Positions 26,912-35,897 of a stretch of DNA of 64,000 bases are shown here, piece after piece. This DNA is from Beijerinckia sp. 28-YEA-48. Its GTDB lineage: Bacteria; Pseudomonadota; Alphaproteobacteria; Rhizobiales; Beijerinckiaceae. Each line of letters opens with the position of its first letter. Positions within the stretch are counted from its first letter, which is position 1. The notes under the pieces are model-generated. The model searched no databases, was not told where the DNA came from, and saw only the letters and a list, made by a program, of their open reading frames with translations. The position numbers and the translations under genes were made by a program. Location: the NCBI RefSeq assembly GCF_900104955.1, contig NZ_FNSI01000001.1:716001-780000 (forward strand), read 5' to 3'.

Positions 26912-27478
26912 ATGGCAAGAGATTCTGAAGGCGGTGGCCGCCGCGATCGCGATGACCGCGATAGCGAGTTCGTCGACCGTTTGGTGCACATCAACCGCGT
27001 CGCCAAAGTGGTGAAGGGCGGCCGTCGTTTCGGCTTCGCCGCGCTGGTTGTTGTCGGCGACCAGAAGGGCCGGGTCGGTTTTGGCCACGGCAAGGCGCGT
27101 GAAGTGCCGGAAGCTATCCGCAAGGCGACGGAAGCCGCCAAGCGTGGCCTGATCCGCGTGCCGCTGCGCGAAGGTCGTACTCTGCATCATGACGTGCGTG
27201 GCCGCCACGGTGCGGGTCGCGTTGTCGTGCGTGCCGCTCCGGCTGGTACCGGCATCATCGCCGGCGGTCCGATGCGCGCTGTTTTCGAGACGCTCGGTGT
27301 GCATGACGTTGTCGCCAAGTCGCAGGGGTCGTCAAACCCCTACAACATGGTGCGCGCCACGTTCGATGCGCTGAAGCATGAAGATTCGCCGCGCACTGTT
27401 GCCGCGCGCCGCAATCTGAAGGTTTCGGTTCTGCAGTCGCGTCGCCAAGGCGTCGACGCCGACGCAACTGACGCGTGA
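26912..27478 (+). CDS. rpsE: 30S ribosomal protein S5
   Basis: 188 aa. An N-terminal Asp/Arg-rich extension (about 20 residues, DRDDRDSE) precedes the double-stranded-RNA-binding-like domain with [19 protein letters not shown] and [17 protein letters not shown]. The C-terminal domain has [18 protein letters not shown]. It helps unwind mRNA at the entry channel and affects accuracy. rpmD follows after 13 bp. Confidence 0.98.
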   Translation: MARDSEGGGRRDRDDRDSEFVDRLVHINRVAKVVKGGRRFGFAALVVVGDQKGRVGFGHGKAREVPEAIRKATEAAKRGLIRVPLREGRTLHHDVRGRHGAGRVVVRAAPAGTGIIAGGPMRAVFETLGVHDVVAKSQGSSNPYNMVRATFDALKHEDSPRTVAARRNLKVSVLQSRRQGVDADATDA

Positions 27479-27491
27479 GGAGGGCAGTCAC

Positions 27492-27689
27492 ATGGCAAAC
27501 TCTTCCAGCAAGCAAATCACGCTCGAACAGCTTAAGAGCCCGATTGGGCGTCCGCTCGAACAGCGCGCGACTTTGAAGGGCCTCGGCCTGAATAAGATCG
27601 GCCGTCGCTCTTCGGTTGAGGACACTCCGGCTGTTCGCGGCATGGTCGCAAAAGTTGCGCACCTCGTGCGCGTCGTCGACGGCAAGTAA
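27492..27689 (+). CDS. rpmD: 50S ribosomal protein L30
   Basis: 65 aa, with [20 protein letters not shown] leading into [19 protein letters not shown], the usual L30 core. It binds 23S rRNA domain II near L5. It sits between rpsE and rplO, with 12 bp to rplO. Confidence 0.98.
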   Translation: MANSSSKQITLEQLKSPIGRPLEQRATLKGLGLNKIGRRSSVEDTPAVRGMVAKVAHLVRVVDGK

Positions 27690-27701
27690 GGAGTCCGGGC
27701 G

Positions 27702-28181
27702 ATGAAACTCAACGACATTCGGGACAATCCCGGTTCCTCTCAGGAACGCACCCGCGTCGGCCGTGGTATCGGTTCCGGCAAGGGCAAGCAGGCCGGCCGC
27801 GGCGGCAAAGGCCAGACCGCACGTTCAGGCGTGCGTATCAAGGGCTTCGAAGGTGGTCAGATGCCGCTGCATCGGCGCCTGCCGAAGCGCGGCTTCACGG
27901 CTCCGTTCAGCACTGATTACAACGAGGTCAACGTTGGCCGCGTGCAGCAGGCTATCGAAGCTGGCAAGCTCGATGGCGCCAAGACGGTGACCCTCGAGGC
28001 GCTGATCGCGGCGGGCGTTTGCTCGAAGGCGCGTGACGGTGTGAAGCTGCTCGGCAGCGGCGAATTGAAGGCGAAAGTGGCCTTCGAAGTGGCCGCTGCG
28101 TCGAAGTCCGCCATTGCGGCCATCGAAAAGGCGGGCGGCAGCGTTAAGCTCTTGAACGAAGCCCCGGCCGAAGGCGCTTGA
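27702..28181 (+). CDS. rplO: 50S ribosomal protein L15
   Basis: 159 aa. The Gly/Arg-rich N-terminal tail ([19 protein letters not shown]) is followed by [18 protein letters not shown] and a compact C-terminal domain ending [13 protein letters not shown]. It is a late assembly protein of the 50S subunit. The structured 245-bp leader of secY follows. Confidence 0.98.
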   Translation: MKLNDIRDNPGSSQERTRVGRGIGSGKGKQAGRGGKGQTARSGVRIKGFEGGQMPLHRRLPKRGFTAPFSTDYNEVNVGRVQQAIEAGKLDGAKTVTLEALIAAGVCSKARDGVKLLGSGELKAKVAFEVAAASKSAIAAIEKAGGSVKLLNEAPAEGA

Positions 28182-28182
28182 T

Positions 28183-28203
28183 CCGCAGTTTTGCGGGCTT
28201 TTC
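28183..28203 (+). terminator. Possible weak terminator after rplO
   Basis: CCGCA-GTTT-TGCGG followed by GCTTTTC, directly after the rplO stop. It is nested in a wider pairing of GCTTGAT (28176) with ATCAAGC (28205). The short stem suggests partial termination or attenuation before secY. Confidence 0.4.
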
Positions 28204-28234
28204 AATCAAGCTCAGAACCGCCATATGAGTTCGG

Positions 28235-28266
28235 ACGGGGCGTAAGGTTAAGGCCTTTCGCCCCGT
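28235..28266 (+). promoter_or_regulatory. Stem-loop in the secY leader
   Basis: ACGGGGCG pairs with CGCCCCGT over 8 bp, with an inner AAGG/CCTT pairing across the loop. It is one of several stable stems packed into the 245-bp rplO-secY spacer. Confidence 0.45.
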
Positions 28267-28283
28267 TCCCGTGTTCTAGGGTA

Positions 28284-28312
28284 GATCACGTTTCGATCGA
28301 AACGCGATTTGC
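28284..28312 (+). repeat. GTTTC-N4-GAAAC inverted repeat, copy 2
   Basis: GATCACGTTTC-GATC-GAAACGCGATTTGC is an imperfect inverted repeat with the same core as the elements at 3543 and 48236. It lies in the rplO-secY spacer. Confidence 0.55.
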
Positions 28313-28344
28313 CGAGAATCTCGAGTTTGACGCGTCTTCATTGC

Positions 28345-28364
28345 GTTTGGCGATTCCGCCAAAC
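28345..28364 (+). promoter_or_regulatory. Hairpin upstream of secY
   Basis: GTTTGGCG-ATTC-CGCCAAAC is a perfect 8-bp stem with a 4-nt loop, followed by TTTG. It ends about 60 bp before the secY start. It could be an attenuator or a translation-control element. Confidence 0.45.
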
Positions 28365-28426
28365 TTTGAAACGCTATAGAGACAAATGCATTTCGACGCC
28401 TGTCCTGGCGTCATCGGAGCGAAAAT

Positions 28427-29758
28427 ATGGCATCGGCAGCCGAACAGCTCGCAGCCTCCATCAACTTTTCGGCCATCGGCAAGGCCGAGGAACTGAAAAA
28501 GCGAATCTGGTTCACCCTCGGCGCGCTGATTATTTATCGGCTCGGCACGTATATCCCGCTACCCGGCATTGATCCGGTCGCTTTCGAACAGAGCTTCACT
28601 GGCCGCCAGCAAGGCGTGTTGGAACTGTTCAATATGTTTGCCGGTGGCGCTGTGCAGCGCATGGCTATCTTCGCTCTTAACATCATGCCTTATATTTCGG
28701 CATCGATCATTCTGCAGCTTCTGACGTCAGTCGTACCCTCGTTCGAGGCGCTGAAGAAAGAAGGCGAGCAGGGCCGTAAGGTTATCAATCAATACACGCG
28801 CTATCTGACGGTGGTGCTGGCGGTTTTCCAGGCCTGGGGTATTTCCATCGGTCTGCAAGGGCAGGAGGGCGTGGTCGCCCATCCCGGTCTGTTCTTCCAG
28901 ATCTCGACGGTGATTTCGCTGGTCGGCGGCACCATGTTCCTGATGTGGATTGGTGAGCAGATCACCGCGCGCGGCATTGGCAACGGTTCTTCGCTCATCA
29001 TCTTCGCCGGTATCGTCGCGGCTTTCCCATCGGCCATCGTTTCGACCTTGGAATTGGGTCGGCAGGGCGCTTTGAACACCGGCCTGATCATCTTCGTGAT
29101 CTTGATGGCGCTGCTCGTCACCGCGTTCATCGTCTTCATGGAGCGGGCGCAGCGCCGGTTGCTCATCACCTATCCGAAGCGTCAGGTCGGCAACCGCATG
29201 TACGAAGGTCAGACTTCGTTCCTGCCGCTGAAAATCAACACCGCCGGTGTCATCCCGCCGATCTTCGCCTCGTCGCTGCTGTTGCTGCCAACGACCTTGG
29301 CGAATTTTTCAACGCCGGACGCAACCGGCTGGCTGGCGACGGTCAATGCTTATTTTGCCCATGGCCGGCCGCTCTACATGCTGTGCTATATCGGCCTGAT
29401 CGTGTTCTTTGCCTTCTTCTATACCGCCGTCGTGTTCAATCCGACCGAGACCGCGGACAATCTGAAGAAGCATGGTGGCTTCATTCCGGGCATCCGGCCG
29501 GGCGAGCGCACCGCTCAATATATCGACGAAGTGCTGACTCGAATCACGGTGATCGGCGCCGCCTATCTCGCGGCTATCTGCCTGTTACCTGAAATGCTTA
29601 TTTCCTACGCAGCGCTGCCGTTCTATTTCGGTGGAACGTCGCTCCTGATTGTCGTCAGCGTGACGATGGATACAGTGGCGCATATCCACGGACATTTGCA
29701 GGCTCAACAATATGAGGGCCTGGTGAAGAAGGCGAAGCTGCGGGGTAGAAGGCGATGA
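28427..29758 (+). CDS. secY: Protein translocase channel subunit SecY
   Basis: 443 aa with ten predicted membrane helices forming the SecYEG pore. Visible signatures are [12 protein letters not shown] after helix 1, the [15 protein letters not shown] plug/lateral-gate region near residue 85, and cytosolic loops with [19 protein letters not shown] (near residue 240) and [23 protein letters not shown] (near residue 340). These contact SecA and the ribosome. The stop overlaps the adk start (ATGA). Confidence 0.99.
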   Translation: MASAAEQLAASINFSAIGKAEELKKRIWFTLGALIIYRLGTYIPLPGIDPVAFEQSFTGRQQGVLELFNMFAGGAVQRMAIFALNIMPYISASIILQLLTSVVPSFEALKKEGEQGRKVINQYTRYLTVVLAVFQAWGISIGLQGQEGVVAHPGLFFQISTVISLVGGTMFLMWIGEQITARGIGNGSSLIIFAGIVAAFPSAIVSTLELGRQGALNTGLIIFVILMALLVTAFIVFMERAQRRLLITYPKRQVGNRMYEGQTSFLPLKINTAGVIPPIFASSLLLLPTTLANFSTPDATGWLATVNAYFAHGRPLYMLCYIGLIVFFAFFYTAVVFNPTETADNLKKHGGFIPGIRPGERTAQYIDEVLTRITVIGAAYLAAICLLPEMLISYAALPFYFGGTSLLIVVSVTMDTVAHIHGHLQAQQYEGLVKKAKLRGRRR

Positions 29759-30342
29759 GATTGATTCTGCTTGGTCCGCCTGGAGCCGGTAAAGGCACGC
29801 AGGCTGAGCGGTTGATGAAAAAGCACGGAATCCCGCAGCTCTCGACAGGAGATATGCTGCGGGCGGCCGTGAAAGCGGGGACGCCGGTTGGCCTGAAGGC
29901 TAAGGCCCTCATGGATGCGGGCAGTCTGGTGCCCGACGAGATCGTGGTCGGCATCATTGCCGATCGGCTGAATGATGACGATGCTCACAAGGGCTTCATT
30001 CTTGACGGCTTTCCGCGCACGGTCGCGCAAGCCGAGGCGCTCGACAAAATGTTGGCGCAAAAGGATATGGCCCTCGATAGCATTGTTGAGCTGAAGGTTG
30101 ACGAGGCCGCTTTGCTGGCCCGGATCGAAAAGCGGGCTCGGGAGACCGAGGCAGCGGGTGGCACGGTGCGCGCCGACGACAATCCGGCAGCCTTTAAGAT
30201 CCGGCTGGACGCCTATCGCGATCTGACGGCTCCGGTTTCGGCCTATTATGCCAGTCATGGTGCGTTGAAGGTCGTCGACGGTATGGCCGCTATCGACAGT
30301 GTGTCGCAGGCGATCGACGAGGCCCTGTCGGCCAAGGCTTAG
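29755..30342 (+). CDS. adk: Adenylate kinase (short-LID form)
   Basis: 195 aa. It interconverts ATP + AMP and 2 ADP. The P-loop [14 protein letters not shown] starts at residue 7, with GDMLRAAV and [12 protein letters not shown] for AMP binding. The LID is short and lacks zinc-binding Cys: after [13 protein letters not shown] the chain runs straight into [17 protein letters not shown]. This is normal for alphaproteobacteria. It overlaps secY by 4 bp and precedes rpsM, the usual order in this class. Confidence 0.98.
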   Translation: MRLILLGPPGAGKGTQAERLMKKHGIPQLSTGDMLRAAVKAGTPVGLKAKALMDAGSLVPDEIVVGIIADRLNDDDAHKGFILDGFPRTVAQAEALDKMLAQKDMALDSIVELKVDEAALLARIEKRARETEAAGGTVRADDNPAAFKIRLDAYRDLTAPVSAYYASHGALKVVDGMAAIDSVSQAIDEALSAKA

Positions 30343-30390
30343 TCTGTCTGGCATAACCCGGTTTCCGGGCTTGACAGCCGGCTTTTTGCG

Positions 30391-30418
30391 TTGACGAGGG
30401 CGCTCATAGTCCTTATAT
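30391..30418 (+). promoter_or_regulatory. Candidate promoter of rpsM
   Basis: TTGACG-N16-TTATAT between adk and rpsM. A second TTGACA lies 20 bp upstream at 30371. It would give a leader of about 140 nt before the rpsM start at 30567. The region reads open from 30417, but nothing there resembles S13. Confidence 0.5.
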
Positions 30419-30566
30419 GAGCGCTATCATCGAAACCGAATGGTCCGGTGGCCTCTGGCATGAGGCTGCGGGACCGTTTGCACGTTGGAATCCCCTGCAT
30501 GGGCCGGCCTCCACCGGACGCAGGATAACCCAGTGCCAGCTACGGCTGGCCGATATGGAGAGAGCA

Positions 30567-30935
30567 ATGGCGCGTATCGCCGGTGTAAATATTCCCACGA
30601 ACAAGCGTGTTATCATCGCGCTGCAGTACATTCACGGTATTGGCGCCAAGAACGCCGGTGAGATCTGCGAGAAGGTCGGTATCCCGGCCGAGCGTCGCGT
30701 GTCGCAGCTGACCGACGCGGAAGTGCTCCAGATTCGTGAAACCATCGACCGCGATTACATGGTCGAAGGCGATCTGCGTCGTGAAGTGGCCGTCAACATC
30801 AAGCGCTTGATGGATCTGGGTTGCTATCGCGGTCTGCGTCATCGTCGCCAGCTGCCGGTTCGTGGCCAGCGCACGCACACCAACGCCCGCACCCGTAAGG
30901 GCAAGGCGAAGCCAATCGCCGGCAAGAAGAAGTAA
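30567..30935 (+). CDS. rpsM: 30S ribosomal protein S13
   Basis: 122 aa from ATG 30567 ([20 protein letters not shown]) with a GGAGAGA ribosome-binding site. The 50-residue open extension from 30417 is leader. Helix-two-turn-helix core [16 protein letters not shown] is followed by the basic C-terminal tail [20 protein letters not shown], which contacts tRNA. An intrinsic terminator directly follows. Confidence 0.98.
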   Translation: MARIAGVNIPTNKRVIIALQYIHGIGAKNAGEICEKVGIPAERRVSQLTDAEVLQIRETIDRDYMVEGDLRREVAVNIKRLMDLGCYRGLRHRRQLPVRGQRTHTNARTRKGKAKPIAGKKK

Positions 30936-30944
30936 TTTCGTTTT

Positions 30945-30972
30945 AGCGGCGCCTTTCACGGCGCCGCTTTTT
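30945..30972 (+). terminator. Intrinsic terminator between rpsM and rpsK
   Basis: AGCGGCGCC-TTTCAC-GGCGCCGCT with five T residues. It is a strong stem inside what is usually a continuous alpha operon (rpsM-rpsK-rpoA-rplQ). Confidence 0.75.
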
Positions 30973-31045
30973 GCCGGTTTACGCCGGCCAACATTGAGCC
31001 CTAGCGCCTGGAATCACGGGCGCGCCAGAAGGACAGAGAGTATCC

Positions 31046-31435
31046 ATGGCTAAAGAAGCAACGCGCGTTCGTCGTCGTGAACGCAAGAATATCGCGTCGG
31101 GTGTTGCCCACGTGAATTCCACTTTTAACAACACCATGATCACCATCTCGGACGCGCAGGGCAACACGATCGCCTGGTCGTCGGCCGGCACGATGGGGTT
31201 CAAGGGGTCGCGTAAGTCGACTCCCTATGCCGCGCAGATGGCGGCCGAAGATGTGGCGCGCAAGGCCTCTGAACACGGCGTGCGCACCGTGGAAGTCGAA
31301 GTGTCTGGTCCGGGCTCCGGCCGTGAATCGGCTCTGCGCGCTCTGCAGGCCGCTGGCTTCACCGTCACCTCGATCCGTGACGTGACGCCGATCCCGCATA
31401 ACGGCTGCCGCCCGCGCAAGCGTCGCCGCGTCTGA
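31046..31435 (+). CDS. rpsK: 30S ribosomal protein S11
   Basis: 129 aa, starting [20 protein letters not shown]. It lies on the 30S platform, near the mRNA Shine-Dalgarno helix. The segments [17 protein letters not shown] and [20 protein letters not shown] are typical, and the end [18 protein letters not shown] is the family C-terminus. It follows a terminator and so may have its own promoter, though I could not point to one. Confidence 0.99.
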   Translation: MAKEATRVRRRERKNIASGVAHVNSTFNNTMITISDAQGNTIAWSSAGTMGFKGSRKSTPYAAQMAAEDVARKASEHGVRTVEVEVSGPGSGRESALRALQAAGFTVTSIRDVTPIPHNGCRPRKRRRV

Positions 31436-31448
31436 TTCCAATCTGGCT

Positions 31449-31468
31449 GCGCCACCGACGGGTGGCGC
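31449..31468 (+). other. Hairpin between rpsK and rpoA
   Basis: GCGCCACC-GACG-GGTGGCGC, a perfect 8-bp stem followed by GGTCTTATT. It is weak as an intrinsic terminator because the T-run is broken. Confidence 0.45.
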
Positions 31469-31540
31469 GGTCTTATTCCCGACACCGTGAGGCCATGGTC
31501 GACGGACCGATATGCCCACGGGCCATAGAAAGGCGCAGTC

Positions 31541-32557
31541 GTGATTCAGAAGAACTGGCAAGAACTCATTAAGCCGACCAAGCTCGACGTGACGCTCGGT
31601 GATGATCCGAAGCGTTTCGCGACGGTCGTTGCCGAACCGCTGGAACGCGGCTTCGGTTTGACGCTCGGCAATGCCCTGCGTCGCATTCTGCTGTCGTCGC
31701 TCCAGGGCGCGGCCATCAGCTCCGTCCACATCGACGGCGTGCTGCACGAATTCTCTTCGATCCCCGGCGTGCGCGAAGACGTGACCGACATCGTCCTCAA
31801 CATCAAGGACATTGCCGTCAAGATGCAGGCCGACGGCCCGAAGCGCATGATCCTGAAGAAGCAGGGTCCGGGTGCTGTGACCGCTGGCGACATCACGCTG
31901 ACCGGCGACGTCCAGGTGCTCAATCCTGAGCTGGTGATCTGCACGCTCGACGAGGGCGCGGAGATCCGCATGGAATTCACCATCAGCGGTGGCAAGGGCT
32001 ATGTCCCGGCCGACCGCAACCGCGCCGAGGATTCGCCGATCGGTCTCATTCCGGTCGATAGCCTGTACTCGCCGGTTCGCAAGGTCAGCTATCGCGTCGA
32101 AAACACCCGCGAAGGTCAGATCCTCGACTACGACAAGCTGACGATGACGATCGAGACCAACGGCGCCATCAACCCGGAAGATTCACTGGCCTATGCCGCG
32201 CGCATCTTGCAGGACCAGCTGAATGTCTTCGTGAACTTCGACGAGCCGAAGCGCGAAGAAGCGGCTCCGTCGATTCCGGAGCTGGCGTTCAACCCGGCGC
32301 TGCTCAAGAAGGTCGACGAGCTCGAGCTTTCGGTGCGTTCGGCCAACTGTCTCAAGAACGACAACATCGTCTACATCGGCGACCTCATCCAGAAGTCGGA
32401 AGGCGAGATGCTGCGGACGCCGAACTTCGGCCGCAAGTCGCTCAACGAGATCAAGGAAGTGCTGGCGCAGATGGGCCTGCACCTCGGCATGGAAGTGCCG
32501 GGCTGGCCGCCGGAAAACATCGAAGAGCTCGCCAAGCGCTTCGAAGAACATTACTGA
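31541..32557 (+). CDS. rpoA: DNA-directed RNA polymerase subunit alpha
   Basis: 338 aa from a GTG start at 31541. The N-terminal domain dimerises and assembles beta and beta' ([18 protein letters not shown] near residue 35). The C-terminal domain (from about residue 250: [39 protein letters not shown]) binds UP elements and activators. The linker is short and acidic. Length is normal. Confidence 0.99.
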   Translation: MIQKNWQELIKPTKLDVTLGDDPKRFATVVAEPLERGFGLTLGNALRRILLSSLQGAAISSVHIDGVLHEFSSIPGVREDVTDIVLNIKDIAVKMQADGPKRMILKKQGPGAVTAGDITLTGDVQVLNPELVICTLDEGAEIRMEFTISGGKGYVPADRNRAEDSPIGLIPVDSLYSPVRKVSYRVENTREGQILDYDKLTMTIETNGAINPEDSLAYAARILQDQLNVFVNFDEPKREEAAPSIPELAFNPALLKKVDELELSVRSANCLKNDNIVYIGDLIQKSEGEMLRTPNFGRKSLNEIKEVLAQMGLHLGMEVPGWPPENIEELAKRFEEHY

Positions 32558-32637
32558 TCCCTCTCCACGCAAAGGGCGTGGGGCATAAGGAACGGCCGAC
32601 CCTTGGCACGGCGGCCGTAAAAACGAAGGAGTAAGCC

Positions 32638-33063
32638 ATGTATCACGGACGCGCTAAGCGCCGCTTCAACCGGACGGCCGAACACCGCAAGGCGATGTTC
32701 GCCAATATGTGCCAGGCGCTCATCAAGCATGAGCAGATCGTCACCACGCTGCCGAAGGCTAAGGACTTGCGTCCGGTCGTCGAGAAGCTGGTCACGCTCG
32801 GCAAGCGGGGCGACCTGCATGCCCGCCGCCAGGCGATTTCGCAGATGAAGGATGTCGAACTCGTCAAGAAGCTCTTTGACGTGCTCGGCCCGCGCTACAA
32901 GGCCCGTAACGGCGGCTATACGCGCGTCCTGAAGGCCGGTTTCCGCTATGGCGACAATGCGCCGATGGCTGTGATCGAATTCGTCGATCGTGATCCCGAT
33001 GCACGCGGCAAGGACTCCGGTCCGGTCGAGGGCACGCGTGAGAACGCGACGGCGGCTGCCTGA
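32638..33063 (+). CDS. rplQ: 50S ribosomal protein L17
   Basis: 141 aa, starting [20 protein letters not shown]. The core is [21 protein letters not shown], split near residue 50, and [20 protein letters not shown]. The C-terminal tail of about 20 residues is acidic/Ala rich ([14 protein letters not shown]). It surrounds the tunnel exit. It is the last gene of the alpha operon, with a terminator 33 bp downstream. Confidence 0.99.
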   Translation: MYHGRAKRRFNRTAEHRKAMFANMCQALIKHEQIVTTLPKAKDLRPVVEKLVTLGKRGDLHARRQAISQMKDVELVKKLFDVLGPRYKARNGGYTRVLKAGFRYGDNAPMAVIEFVDRDPDARGKDSGPVEGTRENATAAA

Positions 33064-33096
33064 TCCAAGTCGATATTGAAGTCGACATGATTTGAG

Positions 33097-33120
33097 AGAG
33101 CGGCCGCTGGCCGCTCTTTT
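33097..33120 (+). terminator. Intrinsic terminator after rplQ
   Basis: AGAGCGGCC-GCT-GGCCGCTCT followed by TTTT. It marks the end of the ribosomal-protein superoperon and lies just before the ribosome-binding site of the GNAT gene. Confidence 0.8.
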
Positions 33121-33137
33121 CATTTGAGGAGCGAGCG

Positions 33138-33620
33138 ATGCTGATCAGGCCAGCGCAGTCGAGTGATCAGGCCGATATCTGGCGCATCCTCCAACCGGTC
33201 ATCCGGGCCGGCGAGACCTATGCTTTGCCGCGCGACATGAGCGAGGCTGATGCCTTGGCCTATTGGCTCAGCGCTGATCGCAAAACCTTTGTAGCGGAAG
33301 ACGAGGGCGCCATTGTCGGCACCTACTATCTGCGCGCCAATCAGATGGGCGGCGGCGCCCATGTCGCCAATTGCGGCTATGTCACCGATGCTCAAGCGAC
33401 AGGGCGGGGGATCGCCCGGCGCATGTGCGAACATTCACTGCAGCAGGGGCTGGATCTTGGCTTCCGCGCCATGCAGTTCAACTGTGTGGTCAGCACCAAT
33501 GCAGGCGCGGTGCGCCTCTGGCACGCCATGGGTTTTGAAACCGTGGGGCGTTTGCCAGGTGCGTTCTCTCATCCGCTTCATGGTTTTGTCGACGCACTTG
33601 TGATGTTCCGTGCGTTGTGA
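33138..33620 (+). CDS. GNAT-family N-acetyltransferase
   Basis: 160 aa. The order of the GNAT fold is clear: an N-terminal strand-helix (MLIRPAQSSDQADIWRIL), the central strands VGTYYLRANQ and HVANCGYVTD, then the acetyl-CoA pyrophosphate loop QATGRGIARRMCEH (Q/RxxGxG/A type) and the C-terminal AVRLWHAMGFETVGRLPG. The substrate cannot be read from sequence. It starts 17 bp after the rplQ terminator with a GAGGAGCGAG ribosome-binding site. Confidence 0.9.
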   Translation: MLIRPAQSSDQADIWRILQPVIRAGETYALPRDMSEADALAYWLSADRKTFVAEDEGAIVGTYYLRANQMGGGAHVANCGYVTDAQATGRGIARRMCEHSLQQGLDLGFRAMQFNCVVSTNAGAVRLWHAMGFETVGRLPGAFSHPLHGFVDALVMFRAL

Positions 33621-33662
33621 ACGTCGGGTCGCGATGCGATGATCTCGCTTCGGAGGGACCTG

Positions 33663-34319
33663 ATGAAATTTGTGATCGCTTTCCTATCGGTCCTGTTCGC
33701 GCAGGCGGTGATGGCACAACCCGTTTCAACCCAGAGATTGCATGAGGCGGTGACGCGCGGCGACACCAAGGCAATCGCTGCTGCGCTCGACAGCGGGACG
33801 GCGGTTGATGCGGTCGATCGCAACGGCCAGACAGCGCTACTGCTTGCCGTTGCTGCCGGGAAAACCGAGGCGGCACGTCTGCTGTTGCAGCGTGGCGCCA
33901 ACGTCAACGCGCAGGCGGCCAATCAGGATACGCCATGGCTGTTGGCCGGCGCTTTGGGCCGCACTGCCATTCTGGAGCTTATGCTGTCGCACAAGCCGGA
34001 TCTGTCGCTGCGCAATCGCTTTGGCGGCAGCGCCCTGATCCCGGCTTGCGAGCGGGGTCATGTCGAAACAATCCGTCTTCTCACGACAAAATCTGGTATC
34101 GATGTAAACCACGTCAACAATCTCGGATGGACCTGCCTGCTTGAGATCGTGATCCTGGGCGATGGCGGGCCGCGGCATGTGGAGGCGACGCGCCTTGTTG
34201 TTGCGGCCGGGGCTAACGTCAATCTGGCCGACCGGGACGGTGTGACCCCACTGACCCATGCCCAACGCCGGGGCCAGACCGTCGTGGCGCAGGTGCTGGC
34301 GGCGGCTGGGGCCAAATAG
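33663..34319 (+). CDS. Exported ankyrin-repeat protein
   Basis: 218 aa from ATG 33663 (MKFVIAFLSVLFAQAVMA), which gives a clean signal peptide. The frame is open to 33639, but that start would bury it. The mature protein consists of about five ankyrin repeats. Recurring units include NGQTALLLAVAAGKTEAARLL, then LLQRGANVNAQAANQDTPW and VAAGANVNLADRDGVTPLTHA. It is presumably a periplasmic protein-binding module. It lies upstream of the Do-like protease with 128 bp between. Partner unknown. Confidence 0.85.
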   Translation: MKFVIAFLSVLFAQAVMAQPVSTQRLHEAVTRGDTKAIAAALDSGTAVDAVDRNGQTALLLAVAAGKTEAARLLLQRGANVNAQAANQDTPWLLAGALGRTAILELMLSHKPDLSLRNRFGGSALIPACERGHVETIRLLTTKSGIDVNHVNNLGWTCLLEIVILGDGGPRHVEATRLVVAAGANVNLADRDGVTPLTHAQRRGQTVVAQVLAAAGAK

Positions 34320-34447
34320 AACCGTTAAGTAGCACCTTCGAGCCCGAACCTTCTTCCTTCCAAGGGAACGCATTTTGCGGCTCCGCGATTGAGCGGGGAG
34401 GGGTTCGAACCTATATTTTCACAATCGCTGTTTTTAGGAAGCTGGTC

Positions 34448-35845
34448 ATGTTGTTCCGCGTCGCTTTGCTCCTCTCCCTGTCTTGCGTTGTCTTGCCTGC
34501 TCACGCCCAGGCGCCAACGCGCCAGGTTCCAGAGAGCCGCCAGCAATTGGTTCTCTCCTATGCGCCGGTGGTGAAGCGCACGGTGCCGGCGGTGGTGAAC
34601 GTCTATGCGTCGCGCACCGAGCGGACGCCGACCAACCCGTTGTTCGATGATCCGTTCTTCCGCCAGTTCTTCGGGCAGGGCGGCCGTCCGCAGACCCAGC
34701 AATCCCTGGGGTCTGGTGTGATCGTCGATTCGGCAGGACTGGTCGTCACCAACAACCATGTCATCGAGGGCATGACCGATGTGAAGGTGGCGCTGTCCGA
34801 CCGGCGTGAGATCGATGCCGAGATCGTGCTGCGCGATCCACGTACCGATCTCGCGATCCTGCGCCTAAAGACCGGCAAGGATTTCCCCTCCCTCGACATT
34901 GGTGATTCCGATGCGTTGGAAGTGGGAGACGTGGTGCTGGCTGTCGGCAACCCCTTCGCTGTCGGTCAGACGGTGACGCAAGGCATCGTCTCGGGATTGG
35001 CGCGGACGCAGGTCGGCATTTCCGACTATGGTTTCTTCATCCAGACCGACGCGGCCATCAATCCGGGTAATTCCGGCGGTGCGCTCGTTGATATGGATGG
35101 GCGGCTCGTCGGCATCAACTCGGCGATCTATTCGCGTTCCGGCGGTTCGGTCGGCATTGGTTTCGCTATTCCGGTCAACATGGTGAAGGTCGTTCTCGCC
35201 ACCGCCAAGGGTGGTGGACGACAAGTGCGTCGCCCCTGGCTAGGTGCGACCCTGCAGAGCGTTTCACGCGAGATCGCCGATTCCATCGGCCTTGATCGTC
35301 CGTCTGGTGCTCTGGTCGCCGATGTCATCGCCAAGAGCGCGGCAGAGGACGCGGGCCTGAAGCGGAGCGACGTGATCGTGGCGGTCGATGGTCAAGCCGT
35401 GGTGGATCCGGAAAGTCTCGGCTTCCGCCTCGGCACCAAGCCAGTCGGGGGAACCGCTTCCTTGAGCATTCTGCGTGGCGGCAAACCGCTTACTCTGCCG
35501 ATCAAACTTCAGGTCGCGCCGGAAGATCCGCCGCGTGAGGAAGTCAAGATCAGCGCGGGACGCTCGCCTTTCGTTGGCGCGACCTTGGTCAATTACTCGC
35601 CGGCGATCGGCGAAGAGTTCTCCGTGCATGGCGTGCGCGAAGGTGTGGTCGTCATCGATATCGAGGATGGTTCCAACGCGCAGTCGCTCGGCCTGCAGAA
35701 GGGCGATGTCATCGTTTCGATCAACGATGTGAAAATGGCTCGCACCAAGGATATGCAGAACGCGACGTCGCAGCGCCGTCTGTTCTGGCAGATCACTGTT
35801 GGGCGTGATGGTCAGCTCTTCACCACCGTCATCAACGGTGGCTGA
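34448..35845 (+). CDS. Do/HtrA-type periplasmic serine endoprotease
   Basis: 465 aa. A signal peptide (MLFRVALLLSLSCVVLPAHA) is followed by a trypsin-like domain whose catalytic triad is His104 (TNNHVIEG), Asp134 (DPRTDLAIL) and Ser209 (NPGNSGGALVD). Two PDZ domains follow (about 255-350, with RRPWLGATLQSV; and 365-465, with EGVVVIDIEDGSNAQSLGLQKGDV). It degrades or refolds misfolded periplasmic proteins (DegP/DegQ/DegS class). No membrane anchor remains after signal cleavage. I cannot decide between degP- and degQ-like naming. A bidirectional terminator follows. Confidence 0.95.
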   Translation: MLFRVALLLSLSCVVLPAHAQAPTRQVPESRQQLVLSYAPVVKRTVPAVVNVYASRTERTPTNPLFDDPFFRQFFGQGGRPQTQQSLGSGVIVDSAGLVVTNNHVIEGMTDVKVALSDRREIDAEIVLRDPRTDLAILRLKTGKDFPSLDIGDSDALEVGDVVLAVGNPFAVGQTVTQGIVSGLARTQVGISDYGFFIQTDAAINPGNSGGALVDMDGRLVGINSAIYSRSGGSVGIGFAIPVNMVKVVLATAKGGGRQVRRPWLGATLQSVSREIADSIGLDRPSGALVADVIAKSAAEDAGLKRSDVIVAVDGQAVVDPESLGFRLGTKPVGGTASLSILRGGKPLTLPIKLQVAPEDPPREEVKISAGRSPFVGATLVNYSPAIGEEFSVHGVREGVVVIDIEDGSNAQSLGLQKGDVIVSINDVKMARTKDMQNATSQRRLFWQITVGRDGQLFTTVINGG

Positions 35846-35851
35846 AAAGAA

Positions 35852-35878
35852 AAAGCCCGGGCGATTAGCCCGGGCTTT
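35852..35878. terminator. Bidirectional terminator between the HtrA-type protease and the ParA gene
   Basis: AAAGCCCGGGC-GATTA-GCCCGGGCTTT is a perfect 11-bp stem flanked by A- and T-runs. It can work on both strands and serves the two convergent genes. Confidence 0.85.
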
Positions 35879-35897
35879 AAGCTTTAAGGCTTGAAGC

